Source: an uncultured Fidelibacterota bacterium (lineage in GTDB: Bacteria; Fidelibacterota; Marinisomatia; Marinisomatales; TCS55). From it: a stretch of 64,000 nt of DNA. Within the stretch, counting starts at the first letter, position 1; every line of letters starts with the position of its first letter. Below, in pieces: positions 48,054 to 57,756 of this stretch. The DNA is taken from positions 23,624 to 87,623 of the forward strand of contig CACMQQ010000006.1 in NCBI GenBank assembly GCA_902615915.1, in the 5' to 3' direction. A program made the position numbers and the translations under genes. The notes under the pieces were generated by a model, which made no database searches, was not told where the DNA came from, and worked only from the letters and a program-made list of their open reading frames with translations.

Positions 48054-49382
48054 ATGAGTATTGAAAAAATAGTTTCACTCTGCAAAAGGAGAGGGTTTGT
48101 TTTTCAAAGCTCTGAAATTTATGGAGGATACGGCGCTGTCTATGATTATGGTCCACTTGGGATTGAGTTAAAGAATAAGATATCCCAACTATGGTGGAAA
48201 TCGATGACCCAACTTCATGATAACATCGTAGGTCTAGACAGCGGAATATTGATGCATCCAAAGATTTGGAAAGCATCTGGTCATGTTGATGCATTTAATG
48301 ATCCTTTAGTCGATTGCAAGCAATGTAAAGCTCGTTTTAGGTCGGATGAATTAGTTAGCGAAGAAACTTCCGCAACAGACTGGTCATCTCTTCAGTGCCC
48401 AAAATGTGGAACAAAAGGAAGCTTAACAGAGCCCAGGCAATTCAATCTAATGTTCAAGACTCATATTGGACCCATTGAAAATGAATCAAATACCGCATAC
48501 TTAAGACCAGAGACCGCTCAAGGTATCTACGTTAATTATCTATTAACACAAAATGCTATGCGACTTAAAATTCCATTTGGCATTGCACAAATAGGCAAAG
48601 CATTTCGAAATGAGATCGTAGCGAGAAATTTCATTTTCAGAACACGCGAGTTTGAGCAAATGGAAATGCAATATTTCATTAAACCTGAGAATGATGATAA
48701 ATCAATGGAATATTGGAAAAATGAAAGATATAATTTCTATTCGCTGATCGGAATTGATTCTAATAAAATTCGACTAACCGAACATGGGCCTAATGAATTA
48801 GCGCATTATGCGAAGGAAGCTTGGGACATTGAATATAAATTTCCCTTTGGATGGTCAGAAGTTGAGGGTATACACAATAGAACGGACTTTGACCTTCGGA
48901 TGCATCAAGAGCATTCAGGGAAGAAAATGGAGATCTTTGATCAAGAGAGCAATCATAGATATTTGCCTTATATTATTGAAACTTCTGCTGGTTTGAATCG
49001 AATGATGCTATCGGTATTATCAAATGCATTTTGGGAGGATACAGATAACAACAGAATCGTAATGAAATTGCATCCAAAAATCGCTCCTGTGACCGCAGTC
49101 GTGTGCCCTCTCACTAAAAAAGACGGGTTACCTGAAATAGGTAAAGCAATTATTGATATTCTAAAGCCTAATTTTAAGATTATTTATGACCAACAAGGAT
49201 CGATTGGAAAACGTTATTATCGTCAAGATGAAGCAGGAACACCATTTGGAATTACAGTAGACCATCAATCAAAGGAAGATGATACCGTAACCATAAGAGA
49301 CAGGGATACTCAAACTCAAGAGCGAATAGAAATAAGCAATCTTTTAAAAGTCATGAAAAGAAAAATAGAGGATTATACATGA
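48054..49382 (+). CDS. glyS: Glycyl-tRNA synthetase (class II, dimeric type)
   Basis: 'RRGFVFQSSEIYGGYGAVYDYGPLGIELKNKI', 'LRPETAQGIYVNY', 'FRNEIVARNFIFRTREFEQMEMQYF', 'PYIIETSAGLNRMMLSVL'. ATG at 48054 preferred over TTG at 48045. Confidence 0.96.
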   Translation: MSIEKIVSLCKRRGFVFQSSEIYGGYGAVYDYGPLGIELKNKISQLWWKSMTQLHDNIVGLDSGILMHPKIWKASGHVDAFNDPLVDCKQCKARFRSDELVSEETSATDWSSLQCPKCGTKGSLTEPRQFNLMFKTHIGPIENESNTAYLRPETAQGIYVNYLLTQNAMRLKIPFGIAQIGKAFRNEIVARNFIFRTREFEQMEMQYFIKPENDDKSMEYWKNERYNFYSLIGIDSNKIRLTEHGPNELAHYAKEAWDIEYKFPFGWSEVEGIHNRTDFDLRMHQEHSGKKMEIFDQESNHRYLPYIIETSAGLNRMMLSVLSNAFWEDTDNNRIVMKLHPKIAPVTAVVCPLTKKDGLPEIGKAIIDILKPNFKIIYDQQGSIGKRYYRQDEAGTPFGITVDHQSKEDDTVTIRDRDTQTQERIEISNLLKVMKRKIEDYT

Positions 49383-50134
49383 GAAACAAACATTTAAGTT
49401 TTCGTTCAGGCAACCCAGCGCTAAACGCAAATACTTTTGCAAGCTATGCTAGTAAAGGGTCACAGACAATGACCATTATGGGCACCGTTAACAAAACTGC
49501 CTTAGCTTTACTTCTTCTGATTACAACGGCGCTATTTACTTGGAACTTACCTGCAGGTGATCCTAGAGCCAGTGGCTTGATGGGCTTAGGTTTCATTGGC
49601 GGTTTCGTACTTGCAATTGTAACCGCATTTAAACACTCTTGGGCAAGATTTACTGTGCCCCTTTATGCATTATTACAGGGTCTAGCTCTTGGGGGCTTGT
49701 CAAAAATATTTGAATCAATGTATCCTGGAATCGTTAATCAGGCTGTAATGCTCACATTTGGCACACTTGGCTCTTTATTATTAGCATATAAATCGGGACT
49801 AATTAAAGCAACTGAAAATTTTAAACTTGGAGTTGTTGCTGCTACTGGGGGGCTCTTCTTTGTTTATCTGCTCAGCTGGATCCTTGGTTTTTTTAATATT
49901 GCAGTACCAATTATCAGCTCTAATTCAAACATGGGGATTCTCTTTAGTGTTGGAGTTGTTGTTATTGCTGCTTTAAACCTTGTTCTAGATTTTGATTTCA
50001 TTGAAGAAGCATCTGAAAAAGGAGCACCAAGCTATATGGAATGGTATGGGGCTTTTGGTCTATTGGTAACATTAATATGGCTTTATCTAGAGATTTTGCG
50101 TCTTCTTGCTAAATTATATTCAAGAAGAGATTAA
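49379..50134 (+). CDS. Bax inhibitor-1/YccA-like membrane protein
   Basis: 251 aa, seven TM; 'RSGNPALNANTF', 'ALNLVLDFDFIEEASEKGAPSYMEWYGAFGLLVTLIWLYLEILRLLAKL'. Confidence 0.87.
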   Translation: MRNKHLSFRSGNPALNANTFASYASKGSQTMTIMGTVNKTALALLLLITTALFTWNLPAGDPRASGLMGLGFIGGFVLAIVTAFKHSWARFTVPLYALLQGLALGGLSKIFESMYPGIVNQAVMLTFGTLGSLLLAYKSGLIKATENFKLGVVAATGGLFFVYLLSWILGFFNIAVPIISSNSNMGILFSVGVVVIAALNLVLDFDFIEEASEKGAPSYMEWYGAFGLLVTLIWLYLEILRLLAKLYSRRD

Positions 50135-50159
50135 TTTTTAATAAAATAGGACTTTAGCT

Positions 50160-50684
50160 CTGAAGAAAAAATTAAATTGGAACAGACTTACCCGCAAAAC
50201 ACATTACTGGGGATCTTTTATAATTTTTCTTCCCATCTCAATTGTGCTTATAACGGGAATTCTTTTACAATTAAAAAAGGATGTAGATTGGATTCAACCA
50301 CCGACAATGATCGGAGAGAATATTCAAAATCTGTCTCTATCCTTTGATAAGATTTTAGATATATCTAGCTCTGTAGGTGAAGCTAATATTAGCTCATGGG
50401 AAGATGTCGATCGATTGGATGTTCGTCCTAATAAAGGAATTGTAAAGGTCAGAGCTAAAAACAACTGGGAAATACAGATCGACACCTTTACAGGCGAAGT
50501 CATCCAAACTGCTTACCGACGATCAGATATAATTGAAAAGCTACATGACGGTTCTTGGTTTAACGACAAAATAAAACTTTGGGTATTTTTTCCATCGGGA
50601 GTTATTTTATTGGGATTGTGGTTGACAGGCGTATACATGCTGATAAGGCCGTATTATGTAAAATTAAAGCGAAAGATGAATTAA
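50160..50684 (+). CDS. PepSY-associated membrane protein (start uncertain, possibly CTG)
   Basis: Open frame extends upstream of the listed GTG to an in-frame stop at 50142; 'LKKKLNWNRLTRKTHYWGSFIIFLPISIVLITGILLQLKKDVDW...WEIQIDTFTGEVIQTAYRRSDIIEKLHDGSWF...LWLTGVYM'. Confidence 0.68.
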   Translation: MKKKLNWNRLTRKTHYWGSFIIFLPISIVLITGILLQLKKDVDWIQPPTMIGENIQNLSLSFDKILDISSSVGEANISSWEDVDRLDVRPNKGIVKVRAKNNWEIQIDTFTGEVIQTAYRRSDIIEKLHDGSWFNDKIKLWVFFPSGVILLGLWLTGVYMLIRPYYVKLKRKMN

Positions 50685-52217
50685 ATGAAAAAAGTGTTTC
50701 TATTTCTTTTCATTTTCGCGCTTTCGTGCTCAGAAAATGAATATGATTTTATAATTGAAAATGGTTTAATAATAGATGGAAGTGGGCAATCTTCTTATAT
50801 TGGTACGATCTATGTAAAAAATGGCAGGATTGCACACCTTGAAAAAAGTCTTTCAAATGTAAAAGCAAAGAAAAAAATAGATGCTACAGGAAAAATTGTT
50901 AGTCCAGGTTTTATTGATATGCATACCCACTCTGAAAGAAATAGTTTAGATCATCCTTTGATTGAAAATTATTTACAACAAGGTGTTACAACTATGGTTG
51001 GTGGAAACTGTGGCAGCTCCCCGTTTCCTATTAATGATTTCATTGATAAAACCCAATCAAAAGGCATAGGGCCCAATTTGGCTCTCCTTATTGGTCATAA
51101 CACTATTCGCAAAGAAGTTATGGGAACAGAAAATCGACTTGCTAACGACGATGAACTTGAAGATATGAAAAAATTAGTTGAAAATTCTATGAAAGAAGGT
51201 GCCTTTGGCATGTCTCCAGGTTTAAAATATATACCTGGAGCATATTCTAACACTGATGAGGTTGTAGCTTTAGCTAAGGTGGTCTCTAAAAATAATGGGT
51301 TTTATGCAACACATATGCGCGAAGAGGGGGTTAGCGGTTTAATCGAGTCAGTTGAAGAAGCTATAAATATTGGAAGAAAGGCATCCATCCCGGTGCAAAT
51401 TTCCCATCACAAAGCCGTTGGCCAACCCATGTGGGGACAATCAACACGTACTCTCCAAATGGTTGATGACGCTATAAAGGAGGGGATTAACGTAACAGTT
51501 GATCAATATCCCTATACTGCTACGAGCACAAGCTTAACAATTATTTTCCCTGCATGGTCATTGTCTGGAGGTCATGCAGCGCTGAAAAAAAGACTTATCG
51601 ATAAGAAAGATAGAAAAAAAATAAAGGAAGGCATTATTTGGAATATTGTCAATGATAGGGGTGGTAGTGATCCAGCTAGTATTGTTATTTCAGACTACTC
51701 GCCAAACCCAACATTAAATGGAAAAAATTTAGCTGAGGTTACGATGATAAATGGTTTAAACCCTACTCCATCCAATGCAGCAGAGGTTTTGATGGATATG
51801 GTTTATGTAAGCAATGGTAGGGGGATATATCATTGTTTAAGTGAACAGGATGTAGAACAAATTATGAAACATCCGCTTGTAATGCATGCTTCCGATGGTG
51901 GTACAGTTCAATTTGGCAAAGCCAAACCCCACCCTAGAAACTATGGAACCTACCCAAAAATATTAGTTGAATATGTCAGAGACAGAAAAATTTTAAGTTC
52001 AGAAGAGGCGATCAGAAAAATGACCAACCTGCCCGCTTCAGTCTTAGGATTAAAGGACAGAGGTTTGATTAAAGAGGGCTATTGGGCAGACATTGTTATA
52101 TTTGATGCTAACAAAATCAAGGATAATTCTACTTGGGATGAGCCACATCAATATCCATGTGGCATTGATCTTGTGATGGTAAATGGTAATATTTCTCTAG
52201 AAAAAGGGGTAGCTTAA
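50685..52217 (+). CDS. N-acyl-D-amino-acid deacylase (D-aminoacylase) family amidohydrolase, lipoprotein
   Basis: Lipobox 'IFALSCSEN'; 'YDFIIENGLIIDGSGQSSYIGTIYVKNGRIAHL', 'SPGFIDMHTHSE', 'GGNCGSSPFP', 'VMHASDGG', 'GYWADIVIFD'. Confidence 0.9.
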   Translation: MKKVFLFLFIFALSCSENEYDFIIENGLIIDGSGQSSYIGTIYVKNGRIAHLEKSLSNVKAKKKIDATGKIVSPGFIDMHTHSERNSLDHPLIENYLQQGVTTMVGGNCGSSPFPINDFIDKTQSKGIGPNLALLIGHNTIRKEVMGTENRLANDDELEDMKKLVENSMKEGAFGMSPGLKYIPGAYSNTDEVVALAKVVSKNNGFYATHMREEGVSGLIESVEEAINIGRKASIPVQISHHKAVGQPMWGQSTRTLQMVDDAIKEGINVTVDQYPYTATSTSLTIIFPAWSLSGGHAALKKRLIDKKDRKKIKEGIIWNIVNDRGGSDPASIVISDYSPNPTLNGKNLAEVTMINGLNPTPSNAAEVLMDMVYVSNGRGIYHCLSEQDVEQIMKHPLVMHASDGGTVQFGKAKPHPRNYGTYPKILVEYVRDRKILSSEEAIRKMTNLPASVLGLKDRGLIKEGYWADIVIFDANKIKDNSTWDEPHQYPCGIDLVMVNGNISLEKGVA

Positions 52218-52245
52218 AAAAGATTATATGGAAAGGTCTTAACAC

Positions 52246-53952
52246 ATGCTAATTAAAAAATCACTAAAAAATCTCATGTTGGTTTTTTTGGTCATTATAT
52301 ATTCATGCGAACGTGACCAGCCCGTTTTTGGGGAGAATGGCATGGTTGTTTCGACTAGCAGTCAAGCATCACAAGTGGGGATTGATATTATGAAAGCTGG
52401 AGGAAATGCAATCGATGCGACTGCGGCAGTAGGGTTTGCATTAGCTGTAACATCATCATCAAATGGCAATATTGGTGGGGGTGGTTTTATGACTGTTAAA
52501 TTAGAAAACGGAAACTCATTTACTTTAGATTACAGAGAAATGGCTCCAAAAGCTGCAAGCAGAAATATGTATCTTGATCGCGATGGAAATGTTATCAAAG
52601 GTAAATCAAGATATACACACTTTGCTGCTGGTGTACCTGGGTCTGTAGACGGTTTGTTGAAAGCTTGGAGAGACTATGGATCTGGAAATATTTCAAGGGA
52701 ACAATTATTAGACCCCGCAATAAATTTAGCTGAGAATGGATTCAAGCTATCTAAATACGAAGCAGAGCGTTTTAATAAAAATAAAGATAGGCTCAGTAAA
52801 CACCCTGAAACCAAAAAAATCTTTACAAGAGATGACAGAAAATGGAAAGAAGGGGATTTGTTTGTACAAAAAGATTTAGCTAATACCCTTAAAAGAATTT
52901 CAAAAAATGGGAGAGATGGATTTTACAAAGGCGAAACAGCCGACTTAATTGTAAAAGAAATGGAGTCTGTTGGAGGCTGGATAAATTATAATGACCTAGA
53001 CAACTATGTTTCAAAATACAGAGATCCCGTAAAGGGCTCTTTTATGGGTTATGATATATTATCCATGGGGCCACCTAGCTCAGGGGGCTTGTTAGTAATT
53101 CATATGCTAAATATGCTTGAAAAAGTAGTTGAGCAAAAAGGTTCTGAATTTGATCTATCTTATAACTCTGTTGATTATATACATACTTTAACAGAGTTAG
53201 AACGAAGAGCATATGCTGACAGAACTGAGCATATGGGAGATTCAGATTTTTGGAATGTGCCACAAAGCATGTTCTTGTCAAGAGATTATGCAAAAAACAG
53301 ACTTCAAGATATTGATTTTAACAAAGCGACATCCTCTAAATCCGTTGATCACGGCAATCCTTACGCTAGCCAAAGTGAAGAGACGACTCATTATTCTATT
53401 GTAGATAAAAAAGGTAACGCAGTATCAGTAACTACCACCATAAATGCGGGTTATGGAAATGGAATAACTGTAACTGGTGCAGGCTTCATTTTAAATAATG
53501 AGATGGATGACTTCTCAAGCAAGCCCGGAGAACCAAATATGTTTGGCCTACTTGGCAATGAGGCAAATGCCATAGAACCTATGAAAAGACCTCTTAGTTC
53601 AATGACGCCAACTATAGTACTAAAAGATGATGCTCCTTTTTTAATTCTAGGTTCACCAGGCGGTTCAACGATCATAACAACTGTAATGCAAAATATTTTG
53701 AATGTTATTTTGCACGACATGAATATCAAGGATGCTGTTTCATCGCCAAGAGTTCACTCGCAGTGGCTACCTGATATGATTTTTCATGAAAAAAATGGAT
53801 TGAAAAATAGTACTGTATATAAACTGAAGAAGATGGGTCATGATATTAGAATGAGAAGTTCAATTGGTGAGGCAAATGGAATCATGATCAATGAAAAAGG
53901 GTTTTGGGGTGGAGCGGATAGTCGCGGTGAGAATACTGCTATAGGCTATTAG
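52246..53952 (+). CDS. ggt: Gamma-glutamyltransferase, lipoprotein
   Basis: 'VVSTSSQASQVGIDIMKAGGNAIDATAAVGFALAVT', 'GNIGGGGFM', catalytic 'ETTHYSIVDKKGNAVSVTTTIN', 'PLSSMTPTIVLKDDAPFLILGSPGGSTI'. Confidence 0.95.
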   Translation: MLIKKSLKNLMLVFLVIIYSCERDQPVFGENGMVVSTSSQASQVGIDIMKAGGNAIDATAAVGFALAVTSSSNGNIGGGGFMTVKLENGNSFTLDYREMAPKAASRNMYLDRDGNVIKGKSRYTHFAAGVPGSVDGLLKAWRDYGSGNISREQLLDPAINLAENGFKLSKYEAERFNKNKDRLSKHPETKKIFTRDDRKWKEGDLFVQKDLANTLKRISKNGRDGFYKGETADLIVKEMESVGGWINYNDLDNYVSKYRDPVKGSFMGYDILSMGPPSSGGLLVIHMLNMLEKVVEQKGSEFDLSYNSVDYIHTLTELERRAYADRTEHMGDSDFWNVPQSMFLSRDYAKNRLQDIDFNKATSSKSVDHGNPYASQSEETTHYSIVDKKGNAVSVTTTINAGYGNGITVTGAGFILNNEMDDFSSKPGEPNMFGLLGNEANAIEPMKRPLSSMTPTIVLKDDAPFLILGSPGGSTIITTVMQNILNVILHDMNIKDAVSSPRVHSQWLPDMIFHEKNGLKNSTVYKLKKMGHDIRMRSSIGEANGIMINEKGFWGGADSRGENTAIGY

Positions 53953-53953
53953 T

Positions 53954-54739
53954 CTAAATTCTTTTAATTAATTTGTAAATCAACTTTGTCATATCTTTGG
54001 ATGATTTGTTTGCAACACTAACTACTTCATTGTGATCTAAAGATTTATCAATAATTCCTGCAGCCATGTTTGTCATGCATGAAAGGACCAATGCATCCAT
54101 CTTTAATCTACCTAACTCAATTACTTCAGGAACAGTGCTCATTCCAACGGCATCGCCGCCTAGCCTGATTAGCTCCTGAACCTCAGCTGGAGTTTCATAG
54201 GATGGTCCTTGAGTCCAGCAATATACCCCCTCATTTAATTTAATTGAACATTCTTTAGCGCTTTCTTTGGCTTTTTTTATTAAGTCACTATTATAAAACG
54301 GCAAACCTTTCCAAATCGTTGGGTCTTTATAACCGTTTCTATATGTGCAATCCATATGGCCATTTATAACTATTAATTCTCCAGGTTTAAATGAACTATT
54401 AAGAGCTCCAGAAGAATTTGTTATAATTATTTTTTGTATGCCCAATTCGTAAAAAACCTTTACTAAAGAAACCACTTCATGAAACGAATAACCTTCATAA
54501 TAATGAAATCTACCTGATGCAATTATAACTTGAATGTCTTCCAAGTATCCAACCACTATTTTCCCATCGTGACCCAAAACGGTTGAAATAGGAAATCCAT
54601 TTAAATCTTGATATGGAATTTCTATCGTATTCGTTAATTCATTTGATATAGAGCTTAATCCAGATCCTAATATCATACCTAAATTTCCAGAAAAACCGGA
54701 TTTTTCAACAATTAACTCAGCTAATGAAGGAAAATGCAT
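53954..54739 (-). CDS. Purine-nucleoside phosphorylase
   Basis: 'LGMILGSGLSSI', 'GRFHYYEGYSFHEVV', 'ITNSSGALNSSFKPGELIVINGHMD', 'GVYCWTQGPSYETPAEVQELIRLGGDAVGMSTVPEVI'. Confidence 0.95.
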   Translation of the reverse strand: MHFPSLAELIVEKSGFSGNLGMILGSGLSSISNELTNTIEIPYQDLNGFPISTVLGHDGKIVVGYLEDIQVIIASGRFHYYEGYSFHEVVSLVKVFYELGIQKIIITNSSGALNSSFKPGELIVINGHMDCTYRNGYKDPTIWKGLPFYNSDLIKKAKESAKECSIKLNEGVYCWTQGPSYETPAEVQELIRLGGDAVGMSTVPEVIELGRLKMDALVLSCMTNMAAGIIDKSLDHNEVVSVANKSSKDMTKLIYKLIKRI

Positions 54740-54744
54740 TTAAC

Positions 54745-55779
54745 CTACGTTTTTAAAGCCAATTGACCGCATCCTGCTTCAATACTAGTTCCTTTGCTCC
54801 ATCTAACAGTCACAATAAAAGGATAGTCACTTAATTCGTTGACAAAAGCGTTAATAACTTGATTGCTGGGCCTTTTGTAAGCTCCATCTATTTCATTGTA
54901 TGGAATGATATTTAACTTGCATGGCAAAAACTTTAAATGATTTGCCAGTCTTTTTGCATCATCTACTGTATCATTAATGTCTTTCAATAGTACATATTCA
55001 AAGGTGATAAATCTTCTTATTTTTTTATAATAATAATGAGCTGAGGAAATTAGATCCTGAATAGGATATTTTTTAGTAATTGGCATAATCTTTTTTCGAA
55101 TTTCGTTTGTTGATGCATTCATGCTGATAGCCAACTTAAACTTATAATTATCGTCAGCTATTTGTTTTATTTTGCTTGAAATCCCAGCAGTTGAGATAGT
55201 TATTTTTCTAGAACCTATATTGAATATATCTTTAATTCTACAAGCAGCTTTAATAACATTTTTGTAATTCAAAAAGGGCTCACCCATCCCCATAAAAACA
55301 ACATTGGAAATTCTTTTATTTGATATTTTTTGCAAATAAATGATTTGACTAATGATCTCAACTTCGTTAAGATTTTGTAAGAATCCCAAAGAAGCAGTCG
55401 CGCAAAATTTACAATCTAGTGCGCACCCAGATTGGCTAGATATGCATACAGTATTTCTTTTTTTAGTAGGCATTAAAACCGATTCAATTTTATTTCCTTT
55501 CATAGTTTGCATAATGAACTTTTGAGTCATACTATCATCTGCTTTGGAACTCGCAATAATTTTTAGAGGGTATAATGAGTTAGTCTTTTCAAGTTTTTCA
55601 ATCAAGCTTAAAGGGAAATTTTTCATCTCTCTCCAGTTAGAAACATGATTTTTAAAGACCCAATTATTGATTTGACTCAACCTGTATTTTTTTTCATTTA
55701 AATTTGATAAAATATCTATTTGATCCTTTTCGTTAAGCTCGATAAAGGATTTTTTATTTACTAAGGAAGAGACTTTCAT
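54745..55779 (-). CDS. rlmN: 23S rRNA (adenine(2503)-C(2))-methyltransferase (radical SAM)
   Basis: 'CISSQSGCALDCKFCATASLGFLQNL', 'VVFMGMGEPFLNYKNV', 'RKITISTAGI', C-terminal 'GCGQL'. Confidence 0.96.
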   Translation of the reverse strand: MKVSSLVNKKSFIELNEKDQIDILSNLNEKKYRLSQINNWVFKNHVSNWREMKNFPLSLIEKLEKTNSLYPLKIIASSKADDSMTQKFIMQTMKGNKIESVLMPTKKRNTVCISSQSGCALDCKFCATASLGFLQNLNEVEIISQIIYLQKISNKRISNVVFMGMGEPFLNYKNVIKAACRIKDIFNIGSRKITISTAGISSKIKQIADDNYKFKLAISMNASTNEIRKKIMPITKKYPIQDLISSAHYYYKKIRRFITFEYVLLKDINDTVDDAKRLANHLKFLPCKLNIIPYNEIDGAYKRPSNQVINAFVNELSDYPFIVTVRWSKGTSIEAGCGQLALKT

Positions 55780-55877
55780 TTATTTTTGATTTATTATCAT
55801 ATGAATTACATTACCATTGTTTAGACATTTTTAGACACGTAATTTTAACTGTTTTTAAAAATAAAAAAGGCTTTTAA

Positions 55878-56858
55878 ATGAATAAAGGTAATGATAATGA
55901 AACCATCAAGAAACTAGCAAAAGTTAAGGAGCTATTTTTTCTTGAGGTTGAGAAAACGATAATAGGACAAAAAGATGTACTAAATCACATCCTAATTTCA
56001 TTATTATGTAATGGCCACATTCTCCTAGTAGGAGTTCCAGGTCTAGCGAAAACACTAATGATTAAAACTCTTGCTAAAATGTTAGATTTAAATTTTAATC
56101 GTATACAATTTACGCCTGATTTAATGCCCAGCGATATAACTGGAACTGAGGTGATTGAACAAAATCGATCTACAGGAAAACGTTCTTTTAAGTTTTTTAA
56201 GGGACCAATTTTTACTAATATTTTACTAGCGGACGAAATTAATCGTACACCCCCTAAGACTCAATCAGCTTTGCTAGAGTCAATGCAAGAAAAAAGGATA
56301 ACCTATGGTGGAAAAAATTATGAATTAGATTTACCATTTTTTGTTCTTGCAACGCAAAACCCAATCGAACAAGAGGGTACGTACCCTCTTCCTGAGGCTC
56401 AACTTGATAGATTCATGTTTAATATCATGGTTAACTATCCTACTAGAAATGAAGAAGTTTCAATTGTAAACAGCACAACATCAAATATTGATATCAAACA
56501 TAAACCAATAATGACAAAAAAAGACATTATTGAGTTTCAATCCTTTATTCCAAAAGTGCCAATCGCAGAAAGTGTAGTTGAGTTTGCAGTTGACCTTGTT
56601 AATTCTACGCGACCTAGCAATAAATCTTCATCATTTGCTAAAAAATGGATTGAATGGGGGGCTGGGCCTAGAGCATCCCAGTATCTTGTCTTGGGAGCAA
56701 AAGCCAAAGCACTGCTTGATGGAAAATCATCTCCAAGCATCAAAGACATAAAATCTCTTGCTCTGCCAATACTAAGGCACAGGATTATACCAAATTTTAA
56801 TGCTGATGCTGAGGGCATGAAAGTAGAAGATATTATAAATGAGCTTTTAAAATCATAA
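55878..56858 (+). CDS. MoxR family AAA+ ATPase
   Basis: 'GHILLVGVPGLAKTLMIKTLAKML', 'RIQFTPDLMPSDITGTEV', 'LLADEINRTPPKTQSALLESMQEKRIT', 'ATQNPIEQEGTYPLPEAQLDRFMF'. Confidence 0.96.
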   Translation: MNKGNDNETIKKLAKVKELFFLEVEKTIIGQKDVLNHILISLLCNGHILLVGVPGLAKTLMIKTLAKMLDLNFNRIQFTPDLMPSDITGTEVIEQNRSTGKRSFKFFKGPIFTNILLADEINRTPPKTQSALLESMQEKRITYGGKNYELDLPFFVLATQNPIEQEGTYPLPEAQLDRFMFNIMVNYPTRNEEVSIVNSTTSNIDIKHKPIMTKKDIIEFQSFIPKVPIAESVVEFAVDLVNSTRPSNKSSSFAKKWIEWGAGPRASQYLVLGAKAKALLDGKSSPSIKDIKSLALPILRHRIIPNFNADAEGMKVEDIINELLKS

Positions 56859-56859
56859 A

Positions 56860-57753
56860 TTGAACAAAGCAAAAAAATATTTTGACCCTAAAACAGCTGC
56901 AAAACTAAGCAATGTACCACTTAGAGCTAGGTTGGCTGTTGAAGGATATTTAATTGGTCAACATAAGAGTCCATACCATGGTTTCAGTGTAGAATTTTCT
57001 GAACATAAAGCCTACGGAATTGGTGACGAGATTAAACATATTGATTGGAAAATATTTGGTAAAACTGACCGTTATTATGTTAAAAGATTTGAAGAAGAAA
57101 CTAATCTTCGATCATACATTTTATTAGACACCAGTAGATCTATGGGATTTGGAAATGGCTCAATTGATAAAATTACGTATGGAGCTTTTCTAAGCACAGC
57201 ATTATCCTATTTAATGCTAAAACAAAGAGATTCTGTCGGGTTGGTACTTTTTAATGATAAAATAACAAAATTTTTACCTGGCAAAGCATCGAAATCTCAC
57301 CTTAACATAATCATGAACACCCTTGATAAAATTGAGCTTGGCAATAATACGAAGATAAAACCTATTTTAAATCAAATGGCAGAACGAATAAAAAAAAGGG
57401 GATTAGTAATACTTATATCAGATTTATTAGATGATCCTGATGAAATAATGAAAGGGCTCAGCCATTTCAAGCATAATAAGCAAGAAGTAATAGTATTTCA
57501 CATTTTAGATAAAAAAGAGTTTGATTTCGACTTTAAAAAAAGAACAAAGTTTATAGATATGGAAACAGGTGAAACAATAACAACCGACCCTTGGCATATA
57601 CGTGAATCCTATAAAGAGCGGTTTGACTTATATCAGAAAAAATATAAACTAGGTTGCCGAAAACAAAAAATAGATTACGTTCCGCTTTTTACAGACCACC
57701 CCATAGATAATGCCTTAAGTGAATACCTAAAGAAAAGAAAAAAGACTTATTAA
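56860..57753 (+). CDS. DUF58 domain protein
   Basis: 'GQHKSPYHGFSVEFSEHKAYGIGDEIKHIDWKIFGKTDRYYVKRFEEETNLRSYILLDTSRSMGFG'; TTG start right after the moxR-like stop. Confidence 0.93.
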   Translation: MNKAKKYFDPKTAAKLSNVPLRARLAVEGYLIGQHKSPYHGFSVEFSEHKAYGIGDEIKHIDWKIFGKTDRYYVKRFEEETNLRSYILLDTSRSMGFGNGSIDKITYGAFLSTALSYLMLKQRDSVGLVLFNDKITKFLPGKASKSHLNIIMNTLDKIELGNNTKIKPILNQMAERIKKRGLVILISDLLDDPDEIMKGLSHFKHNKQEVIVFHILDKKEFDFDFKKRTKFIDMETGETITTDPWHIRESYKERFDLYQKKYKLGCRKQKIDYVPLFTDHPIDNALSEYLKKRKKTY

Positions 57754-57756
57754 AGT

